Shown here piece by piece: positions 27,510 through 35,878 of a DNA stretch of 64,000 nt. The position numbers and the translations under genes are program-made. Position 1 is the first letter of the stretch; every line of letters starts with the position of its first letter. The notes under the pieces were generated by a model. That model made no database searches. It saw only the letters and a program-made list of their open reading frames with translations, and was not told where the DNA came from. Origin of the DNA: BOG-1155 sp963717985 (GTDB taxonomy: Bacteria > Desulfobacterota > Syntrophorhabdia > Syntrophorhabdales > WCHB1-27); the NCBI GenBank assembly GCA_963717985.1, contig CAVQYC010000001.1:124001-188000 (forward strand), given 5' to 3'.

Positions 27510-28955
27510 GTAAACACTCCTCGATCACCTGCCTGTCGCTGAAAGGATAGGTGACCTTCCCGATAATCTGATAATCCTCGTGGCCTTTACCGGCTACCAA
27601 CACCACGTCCTTTTCCTTTGCCATGGCAATCGCCTCTGCAATCGCCAGCCTCCTGTCTTCTATGACTTTGAAGGAGTTTCCGGCAATACCGGGCTTGATC
27701 TCCCCGATAATGGAAAGGGGATCCTCCGTGCGCGGGTTGTCCGACGTGACGATCGTAAGGTCTGCCAGCCTGGAAGCGATCCGGCCCATGAGAGGTCTTT
27801 TCGTCCTGTCTCTGTCTCCGCCGCATCCGAATACCACAATCAATCTGCCCTGACGGAGCCGGTTGAGTGTCTCCATCGTCTTCTCAAGCGCGTCCGGTGT
27901 GTGGGCGTAGTCCACAAAAACGCGAAACCTTTTGTCCGTCGCGACCCGCTCCAGCCTTCCCGGCACCCCTTCGAGCGATGAGAGCCCGGAGCCGATTACG
28001 TCGGGCGACATGCCTGCCGCCGTGGCCGAAAAGCGCAGCCGCGAGGATGTTGGAAACGTTGAAGAGGCCCACCAGGGGGGTCGGCTACCCTCACTTTTCT
28101 GCCTTTGACGGAAAGCTCCAGGGTCAGGCCGTCGATGCTTTCATGAAGGGCGGTGGGGTATGCATCCGCTGCGCCCCGGCTGCTGTACGTCAGCGTCGTG
28201 ACGGGAGGCGCGGGGATGAGAGAAGGCGCGCTGGGATCATCGATATTGAGAACCGCGGACTTTTTCTCCTTTGTGCTCTCCTTGAGGCAGTGATGGAAGA
28301 GGAGGGCTTTTGCCTGCCTGTAGTGCTCGAAATCGCCATGATAATCGAGGTGGTCATGGGTAAGGTTCGTGAATATGGCGCAATCGAGATCGACCCCCTC
28401 TACCCGGCCCTGATCAAGGGCGTGGGAAGAGACCTCCATTACCGCGTAGCCGACGCCCTCTTTGCTCATGTCGGCCAGGAGCGACTGGATCTCCACGGAT
28501 TCGGGCGTCGTAGTGGTCCCCTTCCTCACATGGTCGTGATAGCGGTAGGAAATGGTGCCGATCACGCCCGCCCTTGCCCCCGATACCCGCACGATCGATT
28601 CTATAAGATAGCTTACGGTTGTTTTTCCGTTGGTGCCGGTAATCCCCGTGACATTCATCTGCCGGGAGGGGAAGCCATAGAATCTGGCCGCCGCCAGCGC
28701 GAGGAGCAGCCGCACATCTTTGGTGACAACAAGGCAGGGAATATCGCCGGGCAGCGGCTCCTCGGAGACGATGACCGAAGCCTTTTTGTTCAGCGCATCC
28801 TGAAGAAAAAACCTGCTCGCACCCGTAGCGAAAAACATGAAGCCTTCCCGGACCTCTCTGGAATCTTTGGTGATCCCCGTTACCTCCTGCTCCCGGGAGA
28901 GTCCGCCTTTGACCATCGTCACCGGAAGTCCCGCCAAAAGCTCCTTAAGCTTCAT
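27496..28955 (-). CDS. murE: UDP-MurNAc-tripeptide synthetase MurE (two frameshifts)
   Basis: Adds the third residue of the stem peptide. The N-terminal frame starts MKLKELLAGLPV and contains ITGTNGKTTVSYLIESIV, TTTPESVEIQSLLADM and the YAVMEVSSHALDQGRV motif. The C-terminal frame contains DYAHTPDALEKTMETLN, VTSDNPRTEDP (the DNPR motif typical of meso-diaminopimelate specificity) and GKGHEDYQ. Two shifts bracket a short LFNVSNILAAALFGH stretch: one at the six-C tract near 28075-28080 (five expected) and one near 28020-28030. Both fit a single extra base. The start overlaps the PASTA gene by ATGA. Confidence 0.9.
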
Positions 28956-29905
28956 TCGCTTTCGACCCTCCCCTGAATGACGCACTCCTGCTCCCCATTC
29001 AGCCTTTCGAAGGCCCTCGGGGATTGGCTTACGACGTGCCCGTTCCCGTACACTTTGATCCTGCCGGTATGGGCGGAGAGCTTGCCGATGGCGAGTCTTA
29101 TGGGCAGGTTCGCGAGATTCGGCATCATCCATTCGGCCTCGGCGGTTTTGTTGTTGTCTTTGAGCCCCTCTTTACCCCTGGTAATCTCGAACCCGTATTT
29201 CCCCTTTGCAATCGCGATCTCTCTCAATGAAAAGGGGAAGAGCTCGTCACATGTGGTCCCCACGTGCTTATTATACATGGCAATCAGTTTTTCCTCGTCC
29301 ACCCGGTAACCCTTGCCGAGGATGATGTTTTCAGCGCTCAGCTCGGACGCAGGGCTTAAGCCTTCTTTCCTAATAAACTCCAACACCCGCTTTTGTCCTA
29401 TTGTAGTAAGAATACTCCTTACGCCGTCTTCATCATGATCCTTAAGAATTTCAATAGGTTTTTTCCAGATCATATTATTGTATGCATCCTTTTTTCCGAA
29501 AATCAAACTCTCCTTTTCTATCCACCCCTCCTTTATCGCGTAGCAGACAACAGGGATGGAAATAAGGAGGGAGGGCTCTATCCCCGACCGGCTGGCAGCA
29601 GCGGATTGATTATCCTTCATAGCCGCAGGCTGGTTGCTGACCCCCGGTCTCGTCATTGCTTCATCTGTCTCTGGCGATGCAGGAGAAGCAGTGGAGGGGG
29701 ATAGAGCCCTTTGGGATGGGGAGGGGTTGCGGGTGGTGGTATCCATATCGGGTACCGGTAAAATTATGCCCTTTGATGGTGGCGTCTGTTCCTCCGATAT
29801 CCTTTTCATACTCATTTTTTCTGGAAATCGAAACGTAACGGAAACATAGAGGAGGCAGATGAGCACAAAAACAAGAAAAGCCCTTTTTTTGGACTTCTTG
29901 TTCAT
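28952..29905 (-). CDS. Membrane-anchored PASTA protein in the ftsI position (degenerate PBP?)
   Basis: A 317-residue protein in the slot between ftsL and murE where ftsI (PBP3) belongs. Layout: basic N-terminus, one membrane helix at about 9-26, a Pro/Ser/Thr-rich linker to about 107, an unassigned domain, and a C-terminal PASTA domain at about 251-312 (MPNLANLPIRLAIGKL ... VVSQSPRAFERLNGEQ). Many deltaproteobacterial FtsI proteins end in PASTA, so this looks like an FtsI whose transpeptidase has been lost. The stretch IEPSLLISIPVVCYAIKEG (109-127) can be lined up with the EPGSTxK...ALEEG active-site region, but Ser-x-x-Lys is absent, as are SxN and KTG. Intact frame; a structural or regulatory role is inferred. 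Confidence 0.72.
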   Translation of the reverse strand: MNKKSKKRAFLVFVLICLLYVSVTFRFPEKMSMKRISEEQTPPSKGIILPVPDMDTTTRNPSPSQRALSPSTASPASPETDEAMTRPGVSNQPAAMKDNQSAAASRSGIEPSLLISIPVVCYAIKEGWIEKESLIFGKKDAYNNMIWKKPIEILKDHDEDGVRSILTTIGQKRVLEFIRKEGLSPASELSAENIILGKGYRVDEEKLIAMYNKHVGTTCDELFPFSLREIAIAKGKYGFEITRGKEGLKDNNKTAEAEWMMPNLANLPIRLAIGKLSAHTGRIKVYGNGHVVSQSPRAFERLNGEQECVIQGRVESE

Positions 29906-30231
29906 CTCAAGACCACCACCTCTTTATCATTCGGCCGTTTGAGGCCGAGTCTTTCCTGGGCGGCGAACTCAACGTACCCCTTTTGAGTGACAGCCGCAAG
30001 CTCCATTTTCAATGCCTTATTCATCTCAACAATCTCTTTTTCCTTTTTGAGCCCTTCCATGAATTGGCCTCTGGCCTCTTCGCAGGTGCTTGCCAGGAAG
30101 GAAAAGAGCAAGGCTATGACAATGCAGCAGACAACTGCTGCAATAAGAACCGGTGGCGACACCCGCGACTCTTTGTACCGCCTGTGCTCAACCCTGATAT
30201 ACGCGCTTCTGCCCGCTGCCTTTGTGATCAT
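29902..30231 (-). CDS. ftsL: Cell division protein FtsL
   Basis: A 109-residue bitopic protein. It has a basic cytosolic tail, a membrane helix at about 26-47 (VLIAAVVCCIVIALLFSFLA) and a periplasmic heptad region (QFMEGLKKEKEIVEMNKALKMELAAV) followed by the GYVEFAAQERLGLKRP motif common to FtsL/FtsB-type proteins. It normally bridges FtsQ/FtsB to FtsW/FtsI, which is notable because neither synthase is in this operon. It overlaps both neighbours by four bases. Confidence 0.85.
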   Translation of the reverse strand: MITKAAGRSAYIRVEHRRYKESRVSPPVLIAAVVCCIVIALLFSFLASTCEEARGQFMEGLKKEKEIVEMNKALKMELAAVTQKGYVEFAAQERLGLKRPNDKEVVVLR

Positions 30232-31097
30232 AGCTTCTCTGCTATCCTCAGCTTTGCGCTCCTGGCCCTTCGATTCGTCCTGATCTCCTCCCTGCCGGGC
30301 CTGATCGGTTTTTTCGTCACCGGCCTCAGGAGAGGATTGTCCTTGAAAAATGTCTTCACCATCCGGTCTTCGAGGGAGTGGAAGGTGATGACGCCGATTC
30401 TTCCCGAACTCGTGACGATATCCGTCGCGTCCCGCAAGCCATCCGCCAGGTTCGCAAACTCCCTGTTCACCTCTATTCGTATAGCCTGAAAGGTTTTGGT
30501 GGCGGGGTGGATTTTTCCCCTCCCTTTCTTTGCCTTTGCGACAATATCGGCCAGGTCCTTTGCGTTCGTTATGGGTCCCTTCTTCCTTGCCTCCACGATC
30601 TGCCGCACTATCTTCGCGGCATCGCCCTCTTCGCCGTACTCTCTGATAATGCGCGTCAAGGTGGTATAGCCGTATCTGTTCACCACCTCCCAGGCCGTGA
30701 GCGCTTCCTCCACGTCTATACGCATATCAAGGGCGGCATCAGAGCTGAAGCTGAAGCCCCTCTCTCCCGACATCTGGTAGAGGGATATGCCAAGGTCAAA
30801 AAGCACCGCATCGACCTCCTCGATCGACTCCTCCCGCAGAATGCGCTTGAGATCCCTGAAGTTCCCTTTTTTTAAGAGCACCCGGTCCTTATACGGCGAG
30901 AGACGGACTTTTGCCAGGGCTAACGCTTCGGCATCTGCGTCTATGCCCACAAGCCTTAAACCGCGATATGTTTCGAGTAGGTGGTATCCGTGTCCCCCGC
31001 CCCCGATCGTCGCGTCCACGAACAGCGCATCGTCGTTGTCAACAAGATTGTGCAGGACCTCATCGAGGAGGACGGGTATATGTTCATGTCCCCTCAA
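30228..31097 (-). CDS. rsmH: 16S rRNA (cytosine(1402)-N(4))-methyltransferase
   Basis: About 289 residues. It matches RsmH (MraW): HEHIPVLLDEVLHNL, the SAM loop FVDATIGGGGHGYHLLE, VDAVLFDLGISLYQM with DLGIS, the RGFSF.SDAALDMRID segment, and the C-terminal TFQAIRIEVNREF and SFHSLEDRMVKTFF. I take the TTG at 31097, which overlaps the mraZ stop (TTGA); it gives the expected N-terminus, whereas a further upstream frame start would run through mraZ. Confidence 0.93.
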   Translation of the reverse strand: MRGHEHIPVLLDEVLHNLVDNDDALFVDATIGGGGHGYHLLETYRGLRLVGIDADAEALALAKVRLSPYKDRVLLKKGNFRDLKRILREESIEEVDAVLFDLGISLYQMSGERGFSFSSDAALDMRIDVEEALTAWEVVNRYGYTTLTRIIREYGEEGDAAKIVRQIVEARKKGPITNAKDLADIVAKAKKGRGKIHPATKTFQAIRIEVNREFANLADGLRDATDIVTSSGRIGVITFHSLEDRMVKTFFKDNPLLRPVTKKPIRPGREEIRTNRRARSAKLRIAEKL

Positions 31098-31564
31098 AGA
31101 CCGAGTTCCGCAGCAATGTCGGTCATTTTTTCCATATCCGACGTCGCCTGTTTCACCACCTCGGCCCAAGCCCCTTCGGCCCATATCTCTATCTTCCTGT
31201 TCATCCCCACGACGACGATATTCTTCTTGATCGCCCCGTAGTTTCTCAAAGACTGAGGTATAAGGATCCTTCCGAGCCTGTCTATGGGGCACTCGGATGC
31301 ACCGGAATAAAAGAACCTCAAAAAGTTTTTTGCCTCCTTTTTGAGGGCGCCGGATCTCTCTATCCGACCCTGAAGCTCTTCCCATTCTTTTTCGGGATAG
31401 GCCACGACGCAGCCGTCCAGGTTGGTGAGGATCAGTTTCAGGTCGCCAGGAGAGGCGCTCTTCCTTCCGCCGTCACCGTGGGATGCGAGAATCTCCCTGA
31501 ACTTAGCGGGAATGCTGAGCCTTCCTTTGTCATCTATGGCGTATTCATATCTGCCTGAGAACAT
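31094..31564 (-). CDS. mraZ: Transcriptional regulator MraZ
   Basis: A 156-residue protein with two AbrB-like SpoVT halves: MFSGRYEYAIDDKGRLSIPAKFRE and ASECPIDRLGRILIPQSLRNY. MraZ forms an oligomeric ring that binds GTGGGA repeats in its own promoter and represses the dcw operon. It is the first gene of the operon here, and its boxes are present right in front of it. Confidence 0.94.
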   Translation of the reverse strand: MFSGRYEYAIDDKGRLSIPAKFREILASHGDGGRKSASPGDLKLILTNLDGCVVAYPEKEWEELQGRIERSGALKKEAKNFLRFFYSGASECPIDRLGRILIPQSLRNYGAIKKNIVVVGMNRKIEIWAEGAWAEVVKQATSDMEKMTDIAAELGL

Positions 31565-31566
31565 TA

Positions 31567-31629
31567 TCCCACCTTATACCACCGCTTCCCACTAATAAGA
31601 GTTATACTTGTCGTCCCATTCTTTGTCAA
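31567..31629 (-). promoter_or_regulatory. dcw operon promoter with three MraZ boxes
   Basis: On the minus strand TTGACA (31629-31624) and TATAAC (31606-31601) are 17 bases apart. Downstream are GTGGGA (31592-31587), GTGGTA (31582-31577) and GTGGGA (31572-31567), spaced exactly 10 bp, the arrangement MraZ is known to bind. The last box overlaps the ribosome site of mraZ, so binding could block elongation or initiation. A further ATGGGA lies between -35 and -10. Confidence 0.85.
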
Positions 31630-31740
31630 GCGTTTTTTGCCGCTTTCTTGCTCTTTCTCTCCGGACGCCGCGTGAGCAGGACCCCCTAGCCCCCTGGGAT
31701 GATTGCCTTCCGTCCCGAGGCCGCCCTTTGGGCCGCTATG

Positions 31741-32036
31741 ACCGGTCTGCCCCAGGGCACATGCATGTGGGAATCCCAACTTGAGTGGGACCGTATGGCG
31801 CCCTTCCTTAAGCACGTATGCGCAAGCGACCGCGAACCGGCGTAGGCGGAAAAGACCGTTCCCGCTCGCGGGATGGTATGCGTGCTCGATCTTCTCTGCC
31901 CGCGCTACACCGCGCACATCAAGCGATGAGGAGCCATACGCCGGTCGGAAATGGAGCTTAACGTGCGAAGGAACGGGGGCCATACGGTCCGGCGGGCAAA
32001 GAGTTTCCAAATGCGTTTGCCCTGCGGTCTGCCCGG
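31741..32036. repeat. ~300-bp imperfect inverted repeat between mraZ and recD2
   Basis: The left arm (about 31745-31850) and the complement of the right arm (about 31930-32036) align over roughly 100 bases. They share in order CAGGGCA, GCAT.TGG, GGACCGTATGGC, TTCCTT, GCACGT and ACCGGCGTA. The spacer of about 75 bases has its own hairpin CCCGCTCGCGGG. No convincing protein is encoded. It could be a rod-shaped small RNA or a foldback element; mismatches and small gaps suggest it is not a recent insertion. Confidence 0.65.
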
Positions 32037-32061
32037 GAACACACGCGTTGCGGGTGCGCTT

Positions 32062-32075
32062 TATAGTATACTATA
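32062..32075. promoter_or_regulatory. Perfect 14-bp palindrome upstream of recD2
   Basis: TATAGTATACTATA is its own complement and ends 17 bases before the recD2 start. It contains promoter-like -10 sequence on both strands. Operator or bidirectional promoter function is inferred only from position. Confidence 0.4.
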
Positions 32076-32092
32076 GCGAGGTGTTTAAAGCC

Positions 32093-34285
32093 GTGACCGA
32101 GCTGAAGGGACAAATAGAGAGGATTACGTACTGCAACGAGGAGACGGGCTACACCGTCGCCCGTCTGAAGGCGGAAGGGGAGACCGGCCTGGTGACGATC
32201 GTGGGCAGCATTCCCGGCTTGAGTCCCGGGGAGACAGTGAAGCTGAAGGGAGAGTGGCAGAGCCACGCCAAGTACGGCCAGCAATTCAAAACCGCCTCCT
32301 GCGAACTCGTCATGCCCGCCACCGTCTCCGGCATAGAGCGCTACCTGGGCTCGGGCATGATCAAAGGCATCGGTCCTGTCATGGCTAAGCGGCTCGTCTC
32401 GAAGTTCGCTGTAGAGACCCTCGACGTGATCGACCGGGATATAGAGCGGCTCAGGGAGGTCGACGGGATAGGGGAAAAGCGGATCGGGATGATACGTGGC
32501 GCCTGGCAGACGCAGAAAGAGGTAAGGGATGTGATGGTCTTCCTGCAGGGGCATGGTGTGAGCCCTGCCTATGCGGTGAAGATATTCAAGCAGTATGGCA
32601 AAGAGGCGGTCCCCGTGGTACGTGAAAACCCGTACCGGCTCGCTGAGGATGTCTTCGGCATCGGCTTCATCACGGCAGACAGGATCGCTTCGATGCTCGG
32701 GATCGCAAACGACTCTCCCGTCAGGGCGAGGGCCGGTATCCAGTACATCCTCAACCGCCTTTCCGACGAGGGCCATGTCTGCTACCCCTTCAACCAACTC
32801 GTCGAGCAGTGCGAAAAGGTCCTCGATATCGAGCGGGGCATCATCCTTGACGCGATGTCCTGGGCCGCATCGGACCGCCGCATCGTGATCGAGGAAACGG
32901 GCGACCCGTCCGGCTGCGACAACGCCGTCTACCTGGTGAGGTTCCACGTGTCCGAACAGGGGATTGCGCGTCGCCTCAGGGACCTTCTCGCCCATCCCAG
33001 GCAACTGCCCCTGATGGACAGGGACGAACTCCTTGCGGCCGCTGAAAAGCAGCTCGGTCTTGCCCTTTCCAGTCAGCAGGCCCTGGCGGTGAGGGATTCG
33101 GTGGAGCGGAAGGTCATGGTCATCACGGGTGGACCCGGCACCGGGAAGACCACCATCATCAAGTCGATTATCACGATCCAGGAGCGCATCGGTCACAGGG
33201 TGATGCTGGCGGCCCCCACGGGCCGGGCCGCCCGCAGGATGAGCGAAGCCACGGGCCGCGAGGCGCGCACCATACACCGCCTTCTCGAATTCAGCCCCAA
33301 GGAGGGGCGGTTCAAGAAAGACGAGCAGGATCCGCTGCAGGCCGAAGCCTTCGTCATCGACGAGGGCTCCATGATCGATACGGTCCTCATGTACCATCTG
33401 CTCAAGGCACTACCGCTGCATGCGACCCTGATCCTGGTGGGAGACGTGGACCAGCTCCCCTCGGTAGGCGCAGGCAACGTGCTTAAGGATATCATCGATT
33501 CGCACGTGGTGCCCGTGGTGCGGCTCAATGAGATCTTCCGCCAGTCCAGGGAGAGCATGATCATCGTTAACGCTCACCGGGTAAATAGCGGCCTGATGCC
33601 GATCCTCACCGGGACCGGCCGCTCCGACTTCCAGTTTATCGAGATGGAGGAGCCCGAGGCAGCCGTGGAGAGGCTCGTCGGCCTCTGTCGCGAGGGTATA
33701 CCCCGCAAGTTCGGCTACCATTCGATTGACGACATCCAGGTACTGACGCCCATGCACCGGGGCACGCTAGGCGCGTTGAACCTTAATATCGAGCTGCAGA
33801 AGCACCTCAACCCGTCAAAGGACGAGCTGCTGCGGGGAGGCAGGACCTTCAAGACGGGCGACAAGGTGATGCAGATCATAAACAACTACGACAAGGATGT
33901 GTACAACGGCGATATCGGCAGGATCAGGAAGATCGACCGGGAGGAGCAGGAGGTCTACGTCGATTTCTACGGGAAGCTCGTCGGCTACGACCTCTCGGAT
34001 TTGGACGAGCTTGTCTTGGCCTACGCCACTTCCGTGCACAAGGCGCAGGGCTCCGAATATCCCGCCGTAGTGATGCCCATCTTCATGCAGCACTACATCC
34101 TCCTTCAGAGGAACCTCCTCTACACAGGCATCACGAGAGGCAAGAAGCTGGTGGTCCTGCTGGGGACGAAGAAGGCGCTGGGGATTGCGGTGAGGAATGA
34201 CAGGCCGCAGATGCGTTACACGCTGTTGAAGGAGCGGCTTCAAGAGTGTTGCGGCTCCGGTCCGATGACGAAACACGTGACTTGA
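32093..34285 (+). CDS. recD2: ATP-dependent DNA helicase RecD2
   Basis: A superfamily 1B 5'-3' helicase of about 730 residues. The N-terminal domain starts TELKGQIERITYCNEETGYTVARL. Helix-hairpin-helix repeats follow (GMIKGIGPVMAKRLVSKF, LREVDGIGEKRIGMI), then Walker A GGPGTGKTTIIKSI, AAPTGRAARRMSEATG, Walker B FVIDEGSMID, VGDVDQLPSVGAG and the C-terminal ATSVHKAQGSEYPAVVMP. RecD2 occurs in organisms without RecBC and helps repair or restart forks. I chose GTG 32093 with GAGG upstream; GTG 32081 is possible. Upstream in-frame sequence belongs to the inverted repeat. Confidence 0.93.
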   Translation: MTELKGQIERITYCNEETGYTVARLKAEGETGLVTIVGSIPGLSPGETVKLKGEWQSHAKYGQQFKTASCELVMPATVSGIERYLGSGMIKGIGPVMAKRLVSKFAVETLDVIDRDIERLREVDGIGEKRIGMIRGAWQTQKEVRDVMVFLQGHGVSPAYAVKIFKQYGKEAVPVVRENPYRLAEDVFGIGFITADRIASMLGIANDSPVRARAGIQYILNRLSDEGHVCYPFNQLVEQCEKVLDIERGIILDAMSWAASDRRIVIEETGDPSGCDNAVYLVRFHVSEQGIARRLRDLLAHPRQLPLMDRDELLAAAEKQLGLALSSQQALAVRDSVERKVMVITGGPGTGKTTIIKSIITIQERIGHRVMLAAPTGRAARRMSEATGREARTIHRLLEFSPKEGRFKKDEQDPLQAEAFVIDEGSMIDTVLMYHLLKALPLHATLILVGDVDQLPSVGAGNVLKDIIDSHVVPVVRLNEIFRQSRESMIIVNAHRVNSGLMPILTGTGRSDFQFIEMEEPEAAVERLVGLCREGIPRKFGYHSIDDIQVLTPMHRGTLGALNLNIELQKHLNPSKDELLRGGRTFKTGDKVMQIINNYDKDVYNGDIGRIRKIDREEQEVYVDFYGKLVGYDLSDLDELVLAYATSVHKAQGSEYPAVVMPIFMQHYILLQRNLLYTGITRGKKLVVLLGTKKALGIAVRNDRPQMRYTLLKERLQECCGSGPMTKHVT

Positions 34286-34320
34286 CATGCTTCCGATGTT
34301 GACGTACCATATATCGTACG
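34282..34320 (+). promoter_or_regulatory. Promoter and palindromic operator of the yefM-yoeB pair
   Basis: TTGACA at 34282-34287 is 17 bases from TACCAT at 34305-34310. An 18-bp near-perfect palindrome CGTACCATATATCGTACG (16 of 18 symmetric) covers 34303-34320 and the -10 region, fitting autorepression by the antitoxin. AGGAGG follows before the antitoxin start. Confidence 0.65.
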
Positions 34321-34336
34321 CAGGAGGTGGTAAGAA

Positions 34337-34579
34337 ATGACAACCCTGTCAGCTTCCGAGGCAAGGAAACGGCTATACAGCCTGGTAGATGAGGTTAAAG
34401 AGACACACGAACCCGTCCAGATCGTAGGCAGGAGGAGTTCGGCGGTGCTTGTTTCTGAAGAGGACTGGCGGGCCATAGAAGAAACGCTCTACCTTGCTTC
34501 TGTTCCGGGCATGCGGGAATCCATCAAGAAAGGCATTAACACCCCTGTCGAAAAGTGCGGGGAAGAACCGGGCTGGTGA
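34337..34579 (+). CDS. yefM: YefM/Phd-family antitoxin
   Basis: An 80-residue protein with the typical opening LSASEARKRLYSLVDEV, the EPVQIVGRRSSAVLVSEEDWRAIEETLYL core, and a flexible C-terminus that would mask the toxin. YefM dimers bind palindromic DNA in front of the operon. Its stop overlaps the toxin start by GTGA. Confidence 0.85.
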   Translation: MTTLSASEARKRLYSLVDEVKETHEPVQIVGRRSSAVLVSEEDWRAIEETLYLASVPGMRESIKKGINTPVEKCGEEPGW

Positions 34580-34839
34580 AATGGCGTGTGGTGTTCACCA
34601 AACAGGCCCAAAAAGATGCAAAAAAGATAGCGCAATCAGGTCTCCAACCCGAAGCCTCTCGTCTACTGGACATCCTCCGCGAAAACCCTTACCGGAATCC
34701 GCCTCGGTTTGAAAAACTCGTCGGAGATCTCGCCGGCGCCTATTCCCGAAGAATCAGCATGCAACATCGCCTTGTCTATCAGGTGCTTGATGATATAAAG
34801 ACGGTCAAAGTCATCAGGATGTGGACGCACTACGAATAG
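34576..34839 (+). CDS. yoeB: YoeB-family toxin (mRNA interferase)
   Basis: An 87-residue basic protein with VKWRVVFTKQAQKDAKKI at the start, PRFEKLVGDLAGAYSRRISMQHRLVYQV in the core and a terminal IRMWTHYE. Arg, His and Tyr in these positions are the YoeB catalytic residues. It cleaves mRNA at the ribosomal A site when freed from the antitoxin. The GTG at 34576 is chosen because it overlaps the antitoxin stop; an earlier in-frame ATG would lie deeper inside the antitoxin gene. Confidence 0.88.
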   Translation: MKWRVVFTKQAQKDAKKIAQSGLQPEASRLLDILRENPYRNPPRFEKLVGDLAGAYSRRISMQHRLVYQVLDDIKTVKVIRMWTHYE

Positions 34840-35151
34840 CGAACAAGCCGCAACCGTCATTCGTAGATATGCACTTGCAGGGCGGTCTGCTTTCACGGAA
34901 TGAGCGATCTCTCGCCGATTGCCCCGACGAAGCGTGAGAACGAACACGTCTGAGACCCTTGGGTGTAATCCGGGAGATTCGGCCAGGGAGGCAGGCGGAG
35001 GATGAGTTCCTGTACTCGATAACCGTCAAGTTTCTCTTGCATTTCTCGCGTACGAGTGGTTGATGGACAAATGTATAGATTGTGGTCAGCAAGTGAAGCC
35101 GGTGATGTCCCTCTGGCCGCCCTCTGGCCGCCTATGAGCCTTCGACATCCT
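34840..35151. other. Intergenic stretch without recognised feature
   Basis: The 312 bases between the yoeB stop and the split surface-protein gene show no ORF with family features, no strong hairpin and no promoter that I can defend. Confidence 0.5.
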
Positions 35152-35878
35152 TTAGGCCACCCGTCTGCGCCTCAACCCGGCGAGCCCTGTAAGCCCGGTA
35201 GCCAGAAGCCATATGGCGCCGGGGATGGGCACGGGGGCGCTTCCGTAGGGGACAAGGGAACCCCCGTCTTCCAGGGAGTATGTTCCGGTAAGCCCCGTGT
35301 TGGCCGAGGCGAGATAGTACATCATGATGCCGTTGGGGTCGATGATGTTCGTGACCTCATTGCCCGTAAGGGTAAGGCCCGTGAGCGCGCCTAGGATATA
35401 GAGGCCGTTGCCCGTCGCGCTCGCGTCTTTAACTAGATGAAGGACGTCGCCGGTACCCAGAGTGAGGCCTCCCCATGCATAGGCGAGGCTCAGGGAATTG
35501 CCCCCGAGGGTGAAGATGTGGGTCGTGCCTCCCGTGAAGGAGAGGACCGCCCCCGACGTAGCCCATGCCGTATTCGTGCTCAGGTTCGTGAAGCTTCCCT
35601 TCATCTGGTAGACGTCGCCCGGCGATGCCTGGAAGTAGCCGTTAGCCCCCACGGTGACGTTTCCTGCGAAGGTAACAGTCGATGGGTCTGTGATGAAGGC
35701 CCCGTTATTTGTGAAGGCGCCGTTGAAGACGGCGGCGGTGTTCGTCACCTGCACTGTCCCCGTGTTCGTCACGCTGCCGTTTACCGTAAGTGTAGCTCCT
35801 GCGCTCGATGCCTGGATGTTGAAGAGGCCGGAGTTCGTGAGGGTCCCTGTGATGGTGCCGCCCGTGTAGCTAAGGGTA
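35152..35878 (-). pseudogene. 3' part of interrupted VPxPxA-CTERM surface protein
   Basis: C-terminal 240 or so residues of a secreted repeat protein whose 5' part is at 37836-39541. The frame is open from the IS junction (T-L-S-Y-T-G-G) to the stop. It ends in VPIPGAIWLLATGLTGLAGLRRRRVA: a short motif, a hydrophobic helix and an Arg cluster, the layout of PEP-CTERM/VPLPA-CTERM sorting signals recognised by an exosortase. Most of this section is nearly identical to the C-terminus of the neighbour at 39920-42226, pointing to duplication or gene conversion. Confidence 0.8.

Noticed and set aside
15655..28955. Annotating ftsZ, ddl, murB, murC, murE fragments as separate truncated genes or pseudogenes
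   Set aside because: Each pair of fragments forms one complete family member after a single-base correction, and the ends coincide with the normal gene junctions.
31564..32010. 148-residue minus-strand ORF upstream of mraZ
   Set aside because: Its translation runs through the promoter, the MraZ boxes and the inverted repeat; the composition is typical of translated structured DNA.
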